Part shown: one piece after another, positions 1 through 9,315 of the stretch
Position numbering within the stretch: position 1 is the stretch's first letter
Layout of the letters: each line of letters starts with the position of its first letter
DNA from: an uncultured Clostridiaceae bacterium
GTDB lineage: Bacteria; Bacillota; Clostridia; Lachnospirales; Lachnospiraceae
NCBI GenBank assembly: GCA_902477765.1
Contig: CABSIM010000009.1
Location: forward strand, 1 to 63,621
DNA: 63,621 nt
Reading direction: 5' to 3'
Position numbers and translations under genes: made by a program
The notes under the pieces: model-generated
Told to the model about the DNA's origin: nothing
What the model saw: only the letters and a program-made list of their open reading frames with translations
The model's database searches: none

Positions 1-46
1 GTCCCTTTTATTTTCTGCCGTTCCGAAACTTTCCGGAACCTGTTAT

Positions 47-1303
47 TTAAATATTTCTGTCCAGAAGATCCTCCAGCGGACCGCCGTAGGGCGTAAATGG
101 GATCTCCTCCTGATAATTCAGAAAATCCACGGTATAGCCCACAGCTGCAGCAATTCCGTAAACCATGCCTTCTTCATCCACATCGAACTCGGCCGTGTGA
201 TGGTTGGCGCCGGAACCCAGCTGTTCGTTGGCAATACCGGTGAATGTCAGGACGCCGGGCCACAGTTTCAGATACATGTTCATGCTTTCCGACGCCATCC
301 ACGGATCCGCGCTGGTCACAGCCTCTTTCCCGATATATTTTTTCACCGCATCTTTTGCAATGCCGCTGCAGATCCTGTTATTATCGCATTCATACAGCGG
401 CTTTTTCATCCGGGTGATCTCATAGGTACACTGATGGATCTTTGTCTCGTGTTCCAGAATCTCCATGAATTCCTTCATGAACGGTGCGCCGGCTCCTTCC
501 ACATTGAAGGTACGGACAGAACCTGCAAAATCCAGTTCATCCGGTATGATATTCATCTTGCTGCCGCAGTGAAGAGTTCCCACGGAAAACGTCAGCACAT
601 CATACGGGCTTACGTATTTCATGCGGACCATATTGAGATTGGTATAGAACGCATGGAAGCAGTCCAGCACACTGTGGGCCATATCCGGACGGGAGCCATG
701 TCCGGTGAGCCCCCGGAGTTTTATGAAAAATCCATAGGCCCCGGAACAGACCGGTCCCGGCTCTGCGGAAATCTGGCCGGTCTTCACATCCCATTTCACA
801 TGGGTGGCAAAACAGCCGTCCACAGGAATCCTGGCTTCCTCCACAATATAGGTCAGAAGGTTTTTCACCTGCCCTCCGCCCTCTTCTCCCTGTTCAAAAC
901 AGAGCACAACGGTTCCCGGAAGTTCCTCCCTGTGTTCGCTGAGAATTCTGGCTTCCGCCAGCAGCATGGCCGTATGAGCGTCATGGCCGCAGGCATGGGA
1001 CACACCTGGAATTTTTGAGACGCATACCTTTTTCCGGCAGAGATTCTCCGGATTTTCCTCGATGGGAAGGGCATCCACGTCCGCTCTCAGAAGCAGGGTC
1101 TTTCCCGGACGGCCCCCGTGGATCTGTCCCACGATTCCTCCGTCCGGCACCTGCACATATTCGATTCCCATGGAATCCAGCTCCCGGCAGATCAGTTTCA
1201 GCGTTTCGGTCTCGTTTCCTGAAGTCTCCGGATGTTCATGGATCTGTCTCCTTAAAGAAACCGCATAGTCAAATTGTTTTCTCGCTTCCTGCAGTATTTC
1301 CAT
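47..1303 (-). CDS. M20-family metal-dependent amidohydrolase
   Basis: This 418-residue protein is a cytosolic zinc-dependent hydrolase of the M20 (amidohydrolase/HipO/AbgB-like) family, which cleaves N-acyl or N-aminoacyl amide bonds. The family signs are visible: LLLRADVDALPI with its metal-binding Asp, HACGHDAHTAMLL with metal-binding His and Asp, and the glutamate pair in EQGEEGGG. The length fits the family. The ATG has an AAGGAG site six bases upstream. It starts 20 bases after the tyrS stop codon, so it is probably read through from the tyrS transcript. The substrate cannot be told from sequence. It differs clearly from the second M20 protein at 61946-63310. The family call is firm and the specificity is open. 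Confidence 0.88.
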   Translation of the reverse strand: MEILQEARKQFDYAVSLRRQIHEHPETSGNETETLKLICRELDSMGIEYVQVPDGGIVGQIHGGRPGKTLLLRADVDALPIEENPENLCRKKVCVSKIPGVSHACGHDAHTAMLLAEARILSEHREELPGTVVLCFEQGEEGGGQVKNLLTYIVEEARIPVDGCFATHVKWDVKTGQISAEPGPVCSGAYGFFIKLRGLTGHGSRPDMAHSVLDCFHAFYTNLNMVRMKYVSPYDVLTFSVGTLHCGSKMNIIPDELDFAGSVRTFNVEGAGAPFMKEFMEILEHETKIHQCTYEITRMKKPLYECDNNRICSGIAKDAVKKYIGKEAVTSADPWMASESMNMYLKLWPGVLTFTGIANEQLGSGANHHTAEFDVDEEGMVYGIAAAVGYTVDFLNYQEEIPFTPYGGPLEDLLDRNI

Positions 1304-1323
1304 TCCTGACTCCTTTCAGGCTT

Positions 1324-2547
1324 CTACTCTGCCGTCACTCTCCGGAAATTTTTCTTTCCTCGTTTTACCACAATTCCCTCGCCGGAAAGCAGTTCTTTTG
1401 TATAGGAAGTCCGGATGTCCCTGACGATTTCACCGTCCACGGAAACTCCGCCCTGCTCCACATTTCTTCTGGCTTCGGAACGGGATGCACAGAGGCCGGA
1501 TTTCTGAAGTACGGACAGAAGGTCAATGGCACCGTCGGTAAAATCGCCTTCTGTCAGGACTGCTGAAGGCATTTCTGCCGCGTTTCCGCCTCCGAACAGG
1601 GCTCTTGCGCTTTCCTGGGCTTTCTTTGCCTCTTCTTCTCCATGTACCAGATTGGTCAGCTCATATGCCAGGATCTCCTTGGCCTGATTCAGCTGGCTGC
1701 CTTCCCATTTGGCCATCTCGTCAATCTGCTCCAGCGGCAGGAAGGTCAGAAGCCGCATGCACTTGATCACATCGGCATCGTCCACGTTTCTCCAGTACTG
1801 GTAGAACTCGAAGGGACTGGTCTTATTGGGATCCAGCCATACGGCACCGGACTGGGTCTTGCCCATTTTCTTGCCTTCGGAATTGAGCAGCAGGGTGATG
1901 GTCATGGCATGGGCATCTTTTCCCAGCTTTCTGCGGATCAGCTCGGTTCCGCCCAGCATGTTGCTCCACTGGTCATCGCCGCCGAACTGCATGTTGCAGC
2001 CATATCTGCGGAACAGCTCATAAAAGTCATAGCTCTGCATCAGCATATAGTTGAATTCCAGGAAGCTCAGTCCCTTTTCCATTCTCTGTTTGTAACATTC
2101 AGCCGCCAGCATGCGGTTTACGGAGAAATGCGGACCGATTTCTCTTAAAAACTCCACGTAATTGAGATCCAGAAGCCATTCCGCGTTGTTGACCATCATG
2201 GCCTTTCCCTCGGAGAAATCGATGAAACGGCTCATCTGCTTTTTAAAGCAGTCGCAGTTATGCTGGATGGTCTCCACGGTCATCATCTGGCGCATGTCGC
2301 TGCGGCCTGACGGGTCACCGATCATTCCGGTGCCGCCTCCGATCAGGGCAATGGGCCTGTTGCCTGCCATCTGAAGACGTTTCATCAGGCAGAGGGCCAT
2401 GAAATGGCCCACATGAAGGCTGTCCGCCGTGGGATCAAAACCGATATAGAAAACCGCCTTGCCTTCATTGACCATTTTTCTGATTTCTTCTTCATTGGTG
2501 ACCTGGGCAATGAGCCCTCTGGCCTGAAGTTCCTCATAAACTCCCAT
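1324..2547 (-). CDS. tyrS: tyrosyl-tRNA synthetase
   Basis: This class I aminoacyl-tRNA synthetase charges tRNA-Tyr. It is 407 residues, normal for bacterial TyrS. The HIGH-type signature is seen as LHVGHF, the KMSKS-type loop as KKMGKT, and a C-terminal S4 RNA-binding domain contains SRSEARRNVEQGGVSV. The frame stays open further upstream, but the start is placed at the ATG giving MGVYEEL, because AAGGAG precedes it at good distance and the upstream codons do not resemble TyrS. The extension would also run into the T-box terminator. Expression is controlled by the T-box leader at 2721-3008. An M20 amidohydrolase follows after 20 bases. Confidence 0.97.
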   Translation of the reverse strand: MGVYEELQARGLIAQVTNEEEIRKMVNEGKAVFYIGFDPTADSLHVGHFMALCLMKRLQMAGNRPIALIGGGTGMIGDPSGRSDMRQMMTVETIQHNCDCFKKQMSRFIDFSEGKAMMVNNAEWLLDLNYVEFLREIGPHFSVNRMLAAECYKQRMEKGLSFLEFNYMLMQSYDFYELFRRYGCNMQFGGDDQWSNMLGGTELIRRKLGKDAHAMTITLLLNSEGKKMGKTQSGAVWLDPNKTSPFEFYQYWRNVDDADVIKCMRLLTFLPLEQIDEMAKWEGSQLNQAKEILAYELTNLVHGEEEAKKAQESARALFGGGNAAEMPSAVLTEGDFTDGAIDLLSVLQKSGLCASRSEARRNVEQGGVSVDGEIVRDIRTSYTKELLSGEGIVVKRGKKNFRRVTAE

Positions 2548-2720
2548 AATTTTTCTCCTTTTCTCATTCCGTAAAAAGAATCCGTTCCTGTCTCCGGAAA
2601 AAAGAATCCTGCTCTGCAGAATTCCCTGCCTGAGGCGGCCGTTCCGGCAGCGCCTTCCTTTTCCGCCGCAGTGTGATCCGCGCAAAGCATTTGTCATACA
2701 GGAATCAGAGTTTCCTGTAT

Positions 2721-3008
2721 AAACAAAATGCCCCGTCCTTTCAAAAGGACGAGGCATATACCCGTGTTACCACCTAATGTTCCCGGACGGCTTGCGCCGT
2801 ACGGCTCTGCGGACCGTCTCCGGTCCGGCACGATAACGTGTGCCAATTCCGTCACAGCCTACCGGGCATGGCCTTTCGGTGTGAAGCTCCAAGATGTATT
2901 CACGAGGAATCTCCCTGCGCGCCTCTCATCAGCCGGCAGCTTTCTGTTCAGGGGCGGAAACCGCTACTTCTTCTTTTCACTGCTTTTTCTTTATGGATTT
3001 CGATTATA
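2721..3008 (-). promoter_or_regulatory. tyrosine T-box riboswitch (tyrS leader)
   Basis: On the minus strand this leader has a Stem I region with the sequence GAATACATC at 2901-2893. The UAC at 2898-2896 is a tyrosine codon in specifier position. A T-box sequence GGTGGTAACACG lies at 2774-2763 and is followed at once by an intrinsic terminator, with arms 2757-2744 and 2741-2728 and a T-rich tail. Uncharged tRNA-Tyr would pair with the specifier and the T-box and prevent termination. The T-box element departs somewhat from the common GGTGGNACCGCG form. The remaining 173 bases to the tyrS start (2548-2720) show no further element that I can recognise. Confidence 0.9.
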
Positions 3009-3014
3009 GCCCTC

Positions 3015-3043
3015 ATTATATGTGGCTTTATTCCCTTTGTCAA
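3015..3043 (-). promoter_or_regulatory. sigma-A promoter of the T-box/tyrS transcript
   Basis: A perfect TTGACA (3043-3038) and a perfect TATAAT (3020-3015) are separated by 17 bases. The site lies directly after the mfd stop codon, and transcription would begin near 3008, at the 5' end of the T-box leader. Confidence 0.85.
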
Positions 3044-3048
3044 GCCTG

Positions 3049-6000
3049 TTATCCACAGGAAGCTCCGGAAAATGAACCTTTATCCCCAAGCTCCGCCAGT
3101 TTCTCCAGAATTTCCCTGGCGGTTCCCATCATCTTCTCACAGTCTTTGTTCTTATTCCGTTTATCCTGATAAAGCATAAAGGGTTTCTCACCGGGAATGA
3201 ACCGGAGCGCGTTTTTATATTCCTCAATCAGGGCCGGGATCCTGGATACATCCAGTTTTGCCTTCTGATACATCTCAAACCGGATTTCCTGCCTGTTGAT
3301 ATCCACTTCTGTTACATAGGCCCGATGAGCCATTGCCTTCAGTTCTGCCACCTGCAGCAGGTTCTCCACAGGTTTCGGAATATCTCCGAAACGGTCGTAA
3401 AGCTCATCCTGCATATCCATATATTCATCGGCATTCTCGATGGCGGAAATCCGCTTGTAAATATCCAGCTTCTGGTATTCGTTCCTGATATAGGTGTCCG
3501 GAATGAACGCATCGATGTCGCAGTCCACGGTGCTGTCGAAGGTTTCTTCCTCCGTCCGTTCCCCTTTCAGGAGCGTCACCGCCTCGTTGAGCATCTTGCA
3601 GTACAGATCATATCCCACCGCCTCCATGTGGCCGTGCTGTTCCGCCCCCAGAATATTTCCGGCTCCCCGCAGCTCCAGGTCCCTCATGGCAATCTTGATT
3701 CCTGACCCCAGCTCCGTAAATTCCCGGATGGCCTGCAGGCGCTTTTCCGCCTCTTCCTTCAGCATTTTGTCTCTTTTATACATCAGAAAAGCAAAGGATG
3801 TTCTGCTGGACCGTCCGATGCGTCCGCGGATCTGGTACAGCTGGGACAGGCCCAGACGGTCTGCATCATGAATGATCATGGTATTGGCGTTGGGAATGTC
3901 CAGCCCGGTTTCGATGATGGTGGTGGATACCAGCACGTCAATATCCCCGTTGACGAAATCCAGCATGATCCGTTCCAGCTGATGTTCCCGCATCTGTCCA
4001 TGGGCAAAGGCCACGTTGGCTTCCGGCACCAGTGCCGCCACATGATTGGCAATTTCGTCAATATTGCTTACTCTGTTGTAAACATAGTACACCTGTCCGC
4101 CCCGGGCCATTTCCCTGTGAATGGCCTCCCGCACCATTTCGTCATTATACTCCATCACGTAGGTCTGAATGGGCACACGGTCCACCGGCGGTTCTTCCAG
4201 CACGCTCATGTCGCGGATCCCCACCAGGCTCATGTGAAGCGTTCTGGGAATGGGTGTGGCCGTCAGAGTCAGAACATCCACATTCTGCTTCATCTGCTTG
4301 ATCTTTTCCTTGTGGGCCACGCCGAAACGCTGCTCCTCATCAATGATCAGAAGTCCCAGGCTTTTGAACTCCACATCCTTTGAAAGGATCCTGTGGGTTC
4401 CGATGACAATATCCACATATCCCTTTTTCAGTCCTTCCAGGGTTTTTTTCATATCCGTGGAAGTCCGGAACCGGGACATCAGATCCACACGCACGGGGAA
4501 ATCCTTCATACGCTGGACAAACGTATTATAATGCTGCTGGGCCAGAATGGTGGTGGGCACCAGATAGACCACCTGCTTGCCTTCCTGCACCGCCTTGAAG
4601 GCTGCCCTCAGGGCAATCTCCGTCTTTCCGTATCCCACATCTCCGCAGATCAGACGGTCCATGATCTTCCGGCTTTCCATATCACGTTTCACATCTTCAA
4701 TGGCTGTCAGCTGGTCATCCGTTTCCTCATAGGGAAACATTTCTTCGAATTCCTTCTGCCATACGGTATCTTCTCCGTACTGAAAACCGTCGGTCTGCTG
4801 TCTGGCCGCATACAGCTCCACCAGTTCTCTGGCAATTTCCTTTACCGCTGTCCGGACTTTTGTCTTGGTTCTGGTCCATTCACTGCCGCCCAGCCGGTTC
4901 AGCTTGGGCTTTTTGGCATCCGCACCGGCATATTTCTGGATTCCTTCCAGTTTCGTGGCCGGCAGATACAGATTCCCCCCGTCTCCGTACTCGATTTTGA
5001 TGTAGTCCTTGATCACGTGGTCCTGCTCGATCTTTTCAATACCGCGGTAAATTCCCAGTCCGTGACTTTCATGGACCACATAATCTCCCACGGTCAGTTC
5101 GGAAAAGCTGGCAATTCTGCGTCCCTCATAATGATACCGTTTTCTCTTTTTCTGCCGCTTCTCCGCCCCGAACATGTCTCCTTCGGTAATGACCACAAAT
5201 TTGATCAGCGGATACTCAAACCCCTTATGAAGTTTTCCGTAGGTTACCAGAATTTCCCCCGGCTTCACCGGCTGGCCCGGATCCTCCGGGCAGTAGGCCC
5301 TGAGGTCATATTCCCTCAGGTCTCCTGCCAGACGGCTGGCTCTGGTTCTGGAAGCCGACAGCAGCACCACCCGGTACCCGTCCCGTTTCCAGGCAGTCAG
5401 ATCCTTGATGAGAAGTTCAAAACTGTTCTGATACGAACTGACATTTTTTCCCGTGATACTGTATTTTTTCCTTACGGTCATGCCCGGAAGTTTCTGTTCC
5501 AGTCCGTTGAAAAACAGGGCATCCTCACCCTGAAGTGAGGCCAGCACCGTTCTGGAAGAAAAGAGCAGGTCCGCCTGGCCCGGCAGAAGATATCCTTTCT
5601 CCAGCCGGTTTCCCATGCTCTCCCGGAATTCTGTCTCCACAGTCTCCCCTTTTTCCTTGAGCCTCTGCGGTTCGTCCAGAAAGACTGCCAGTCCTCCCCT
5701 GGCCCCTGCATCCTGCATATAGTTCAGAAAAGACACCGTGTCCCGGCAGAAATACCGGATATATCCGTCCAGTCCCCTGATGTCCGTTCCCTCACGCAGT
5801 CTTTCCGTAAGTTCCCTTACTGCTTCGCGGATCCGGTATGCCTCCTCGGTCTTCATGGCGTCCCGAAACTGTTTTTCCTGTTTTTTTCCTTCGTTTTCAA
5901 TAAGGTCCAGACCCGCTTCCGCCTGTCCTTCCCCCAGAATCATTTCAGCTGCCGGGTAAATAACCACTTCCTCCAGCTGTACAATGGATCTCTGGCTCTC

Positions 6001-6621
6001 CGGATCAAAGGTCCGGATGGAATCCACTTCGTCATCCCACAGTTCGATACGCACCGGAAGTTCTTCCGTCAGCGGGAAAATATCCAGAATTCCCCCGCGA
6101 ACCGAAAACTGTCCCATGCCGTCCACCTGTGCCATTCTTTCATATCCCATGGATACCAGACGCCCTGATATTTCCTTCAGATCCAGCGTCTGTCCGGCGG
6201 AAAATTCCAGACAGCTGTTCCGGATCTGTTCCAGCGGAACCAGATGATCCATCAGTCCGTCCAGAGTGGTGACCACAACGCCTCCCTCATCCCGGATCAG
6301 TCTGGAAAACACCTGCATTCTCTGTCTGGTCAGCAGGTTTCCGTGAATATCAGAGCTGTAGAACAGCAGGTCTCTGGCCGGATAAAGCCATGTGTTTTTT
6401 TCAAAATAACTGAAGTCATCAAAAAGTTCCCGGGCTCTGGTGTCATCGTAGGTCACCACCAGCTTCCATGCCTTTTCCCGCGAAAGTTCATACATCAGGT
6501 GTACTTTCTGGGAATCTGTCACGCCGCAGATCTGAACAGGACCCCGGCCCAGTTCCAGGTCCCGTTTCATGTCCGTATATTCCGCCAGTTCCGTCAGCGG
6601 ATTCGCAAAAATTTCTCCCAT
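3049..6621 (-). CDS. mfd: transcription-repair coupling factor Mfd
   Basis: Mfd is an ATP-driven DNA translocase that removes stalled RNA polymerase from damaged DNA and recruits the UvrABC excision system. The protein has 1190 residues, the normal length. Visible in order are an N-terminal UvrB-like region, the RNA-polymerase-interacting CarD-like domain near residue 510 (VHESHGLGIYRGIEKIE), helicase Walker A near 655 (GDVGYGKTE), the DEEQ box near 760 (IDEEQRFG), helicase motif RIGRS, and the C-terminal TRCF domain. GGGAGG precedes the ATG. It lies 40 bases downstream of pth, a neighbour pair common in Firmicutes, and is probably cotranscribed with it. Confidence 0.97.
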   Translation of the reverse strand: MGEIFANPLTELAEYTDMKRDLELGRGPVQICGVTDSQKVHLMYELSREKAWKLVVTYDDTRARELFDDFSYFEKNTWLYPARDLLFYSSDIHGNLLTRQRMQVFSRLIRDEGGVVVTTLDGLMDHLVPLEQIRNSCLEFSAGQTLDLKEISGRLVSMGYERMAQVDGMGQFSVRGGILDIFPLTEELPVRIELWDDEVDSIRTFDPESQRSIVQLEEVVIYPAAEMILGEGQAEAGLDLIENEGKKQEKQFRDAMKTEEAYRIREAVRELTERLREGTDIRGLDGYIRYFCRDTVSFLNYMQDAGARGGLAVFLDEPQRLKEKGETVETEFRESMGNRLEKGYLLPGQADLLFSSRTVLASLQGEDALFFNGLEQKLPGMTVRKKYSITGKNVSSYQNSFELLIKDLTAWKRDGYRVVLLSASRTRASRLAGDLREYDLRAYCPEDPGQPVKPGEILVTYGKLHKGFEYPLIKFVVITEGDMFGAEKRQKKRKRYHYEGRRIASFSELTVGDYVVHESHGLGIYRGIEKIEQDHVIKDYIKIEYGDGGNLYLPATKLEGIQKYAGADAKKPKLNRLGGSEWTRTKTKVRTAVKEIARELVELYAARQQTDGFQYGEDTVWQKEFEEMFPYEETDDQLTAIEDVKRDMESRKIMDRLICGDVGYGKTEIALRAAFKAVQEGKQVVYLVPTTILAQQHYNTFVQRMKDFPVRVDLMSRFRTSTDMKKTLEGLKKGYVDIVIGTHRILSKDVEFKSLGLLIIDEEQRFGVAHKEKIKQMKQNVDVLTLTATPIPRTLHMSLVGIRDMSVLEEPPVDRVPIQTYVMEYNDEMVREAIHREMARGGQVYYVYNRVSNIDEIANHVAALVPEANVAFAHGQMREHQLERIMLDFVNGDIDVLVSTTIIETGLDIPNANTMIIHDADRLGLSQLYQIRGRIGRSSRTSFAFLMYKRDKMLKEEAEKRLQAIREFTELGSGIKIAMRDLELRGAGNILGAEQHGHMEAVGYDLYCKMLNEAVTLLKGERTEEETFDSTVDCDIDAFIPDTYIRNEYQKLDIYKRISAIENADEYMDMQDELYDRFGDIPKPVENLLQVAELKAMAHRAYVTEVDINRQEIRFEMYQKAKLDVSRIPALIEEYKNALRFIPGEKPFMLYQDKRNKNKDCEKMMGTAREILEKLAELGDKGSFSGASCG

Positions 6622-6661
6622 ATATGCCTCCCGTGGAGTCTGTTTTCATGTTCAGAGCCCG

Positions 6662-7231
6662 TCAGGCCTTTTTCGCGTTATGGTCATTCATTGCTTTGTC
6701 CACGCCCTGGGACACAATCTCACAGACTGCGTCAGCGGCTTCCTTCACCGCAAGTTCCATGATCTTTTTTTCCTCTCCGGAAAAGTGTCCCAGCACATAG
6801 TCCGCCAGATCCATTCTCGGCGGTTTTTCTCCTACCCCAACCTTGACTCTCGGAAATTCCTGGGTACCCAGATGGGCGATAATGCTTTTGATGCCGTTGT
6901 GACCGCCTGCGCTTCCTTTGGCCCGGATTCTCAGCTGCCCCGGAGCCAGGCTGATGTCATCATAGACCACCAGAATATTTTCCGGATCCACCTTATAATA
7001 ATCTGCGGCTGCCCGGATGCTTTCCCCGCTGGAATTCATATATGTCTGAGGTTTTAAAAGAATGACCTTTTCTCCTTCTATCACGGCCCTTCCGCAGAGT
7101 GCCTTATGTTTTTTTTCCGAAATATCCGCCCCCAGCCGTTCCGCCAGTGCGTCCATCACCATAAATCCCGCATTATGGCGGGTTCCTTCGTATTCTTTTG
7201 TGGGATTTCCCAGTCCTGCTATGATAAACAT
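6662..7231 (-). CDS. pth: peptidyl-tRNA hydrolase
   Basis: This enzyme releases peptides from prematurely dropped peptidyl-tRNA, recycling tRNA. The 189 residues match the bacterial Pth family. The N-terminal GLGNPTKEYEGTRHNAGFM contains the catalytic His and the conserved Asn; the YDDISL and GSAGGHNGIKS segments are also typical. AAGGAG lies upstream of the ATG. A good promoter is seen at 7288-7316. The gene is followed after 40 bases by mfd, with which it probably forms a unit. Confidence 0.96.
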   Translation of the reverse strand: MFIIAGLGNPTKEYEGTRHNAGFMVMDALAERLGADISEKKHKALCGRAVIEGEKVILLKPQTYMNSSGESIRAAADYYKVDPENILVVYDDISLAPGQLRIRAKGSAGGHNGIKSIIAHLGTQEFPRVKVGVGEKPPRMDLADYVLGHFSGEEKKIMELAVKEAADAVCEIVSQGVDKAMNDHNAKKA

Positions 7232-7287
7232 TCTGTATTCTCCTTTACACGCCTTTAAGGGGCCTTTGAAACGCCCCCGGACTTTTC

Positions 7288-7316
7288 ATTCTAGCAGGTT
7301 TGCAGAGCAGTTACAA
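7288..7316 (-). promoter_or_regulatory. promoter of pth-mfd
   Basis: TTGTAA (7316-7311) and TAGAAT (7293-7288) are separated by 17 bases on the minus strand, about 55 bases before the pth start codon. Confidence 0.65.
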
Positions 7317-7424
7317 GGGATTTCTCCCGGCTTTTTGAGCTGTTTTCCCCTGGTATGCGGATTTTCCGGAAACAGGAAACCATCTCCGGTACGCTTCTGT
7401 CCCGGAATGCTCTTTTCCGCTTCG

Positions 7425-7478
7425 AAAAAAGACTTCCGGGACGGCATCTCACCATTTTCCGGATGCATGCCGTCCCGA
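7425..7478 (-). terminator. possible terminator of the hydrogenase operon
   Basis: The minus strand carries a perfect 10-bp inverted repeat, GGGACGGCAT with its complement (7476-7467 and 7447-7438), a 19-base loop, and a run of six T starting seven bases after the stem. The long loop and the gap before the T run make it an imperfect intrinsic terminator, but its place after hydA fits. Confidence 0.5.
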
Positions 7479-7569
7479 AAGCCAGAATTCTGTCTGTCAG
7501 GGTTTTCTCTGTTTTTTTCGTTCCGGTTCCTCCTTCCGGCGTCACCGGCCCGGCATATCTTCCCCTGTC

Positions 7570-9315
7570 TCAGGCATTGCGGTTCCCGCATGCCGTATGA
7601 TCTGTATGCAGAAGCGCATGAGATTTTCCGGACATGGGCTCCCCGAAATATTCCTGATACATCCGGATCACATCCGGATTTTCATGGGAGTACCGCACCG
7701 GTGCTTCCGCATCCAGCCGGTACAGGGTCTTTCCTCTTTCAAAAGCCAGTTCCTCACCGTCATGGATGGGCTGTCCGCCGCCGCCCACGCATCCGCCCGG
7801 ACATGCCATGACTTCCACAAAATCATAATGGACCTCACCCCTCTGGATTCTCTCCAGCAGCCGCCTGGTATTGCCCAATCCGCTGACTGCGGCTGTATGA
7901 ATCACCAGGTCTCCGATATGGAACTCGCCTTCCTGCACCCCTTCATTGGCGCCGAAGCCCTGGCTTCTGACGGCCCGGAACGCATCTGCCGGCGGATTTT
8001 CTCTCTGAATAATATAATACGCAGACCTGAGTGCTGCTTCCATGACGCCTCCGGTGGCTCCGAAAATGACTCCGGCTCCGCTTCCTCCCCGCATGGGACT
8101 GTCACCCGCGATATCTTCCAGTGTATCCGGGCTGATATGGGCGGCCCGTATCATCTTGTTGAGCTCTCTGGTGGTAATAACCACATCCACATCGTGACCG
8201 GCATATTCTTTATAATACAGTTCCATTTCCCGCTCGCTCTTTTTTGCCACACAGGGCATCACGGAAACCGTCACGATCTTTTCCGGATCCACTCCCAGTG
8301 TTTCCGCAAAATATGTCTTCATCACGGCTCCGAACATCTGCTGGGGAGATTTGGCCGTGGACAGATTCTTTACAAAATGGGGGAACTGACATTTCACAAA
8401 ACGCAGCCAGCCGGGACAGCAGGAGGTAAACATGGGCCGGTCCCTGAATTCCCCGGCGGAAAACCGTTTCACAAATTCATGCCCCTCTTCCATGATAGTC
8501 AGATCCGCGGAGAACACCGTATCAAAGACATAGTCCACACCCATCCGCTTCAGGGCATCCATGATCTTTCCGATGGTGGCTTTTTCACCGGGAAGCCCCA
8601 GTTCCTCTCCCCAGGCCGTCCGGACTGCAGGCGCCACCTGCGCCACCACAATCTTTTCCGGATCTTCGATGGCTTCCCAGACTTTTTCCGTATCATCTCT
8701 GGCAGTCAGGGCACCCACAGGGCAATGGGTGATGCACTGGCCGCAGAGGGAGCAGTCTGCTTCTTCAATGGTCTTGAGCCCGGACACATTGATGGTGGTG
8801 CGGGAACCGGTTCCTTCCACGTCCCAGATCCCCAGTCCCTGGACCTTATCGCAGATCTGAACACACCGCATGCACTTGATGCATTTTTCCGAGTTGCGGA
8901 TCAGCGGAAATTCCCGGTTCCATGGGCGGTATTCCGGCTCCTGTTTAAAGGGAATTTCCAGGATATTCAGGTCTCTGGCAATGTTCTGCAGACTGCAGTT
9001 GCCGCATCTGGGGCATGTCACGCACCGGGTGTCATGCTGGGACAGAATCAGCTGAACCGTATTTCTTCTGTGATTTCTGACCTTGGGGCTGTTGGTATGG
9101 ATCACCATGCCGTCCTCGGCCACGTTGTTGCAGGAGGTGATCAGCCGGTTTTTCCCTTCCACTTCCACCACGCAGACGCGGCAGGCGGCAATTTCATTGA
9201 TATCCTTCAGATAGCAGAGCTTGGGAATGGGGATCCCGCACCGGGCGGCAGCTTCCATGATCGTTGTATTTTCTTTTACCGAAATCTGTTTTCCGTCTAT
9301 CGTGATATTTACCAT
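7570..9315 (-). CDS. hydA: [FeFe] hydrogenase catalytic subunit, group A multi-cluster type
   Basis: This 581-residue enzyme interconverts protons and H2 at an H-cluster. The modules are in standard order: an N-terminal [2Fe-2S] domain with Cys34, 45, 48 and 62; a His-Cys3 cluster (His94, Cys98, Cys101, Cys107); two [4Fe-4S] clusters (Cys145-155 and Cys188-198); and the H domain with TSCCPGW near 297, MPCVAKKSE near 353 and CPGGCVGGGGQP near the C-terminus. No signal peptide is seen, so it is cytosolic. It overlaps the end of the upstream gene by seven bases, indicating tight coupling. No separate HydB/HydC subunits follow; the partner is the unusual NuoF/GltD-like protein upstream. Maturases HydE, HydF and HydG are not in the window. 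Confidence 0.95.
   Translation of the reverse strand: MVNITIDGKQISVKENTTIMEAAARCGIPIPKLCYLKDINEIAACRVCVVEVEGKNRLITSCNNVAEDGMVIHTNSPKVRNHRRNTVQLILSQHDTRCVTCPRCGNCSLQNIARDLNILEIPFKQEPEYRPWNREFPLIRNSEKCIKCMRCVQICDKVQGLGIWDVEGTGSRTTINVSGLKTIEEADCSLCGQCITHCPVGALTARDDTEKVWEAIEDPEKIVVAQVAPAVRTAWGEELGLPGEKATIGKIMDALKRMGVDYVFDTVFSADLTIMEEGHEFVKRFSAGEFRDRPMFTSCCPGWLRFVKCQFPHFVKNLSTAKSPQQMFGAVMKTYFAETLGVDPEKIVTVSVMPCVAKKSEREMELYYKEYAGHDVDVVITTRELNKMIRAAHISPDTLEDIAGDSPMRGGSGAGVIFGATGGVMEAALRSAYYIIQRENPPADAFRAVRSQGFGANEGVQEGEFHIGDLVIHTAAVSGLGNTRRLLERIQRGEVHYDFVEVMACPGGCVGGGGQPIHDGEELAFERGKTLYRLDAEAPVRYSHENPDVIRMYQEYFGEPMSGKSHALLHTDHTACGNRNA

Larger units (their letters stand above)
7232..7569. other. 338-base intergenic region between hydA and pth
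   Basis: No convincing gene is present. It holds the pth promoter (7288-7316) near one side and the possible terminator of the hydrogenase operon (7425-7478) near the other. The rest, mostly pyrimidine-rich sequence, shows nothing I can assign. Confidence 0.6.
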
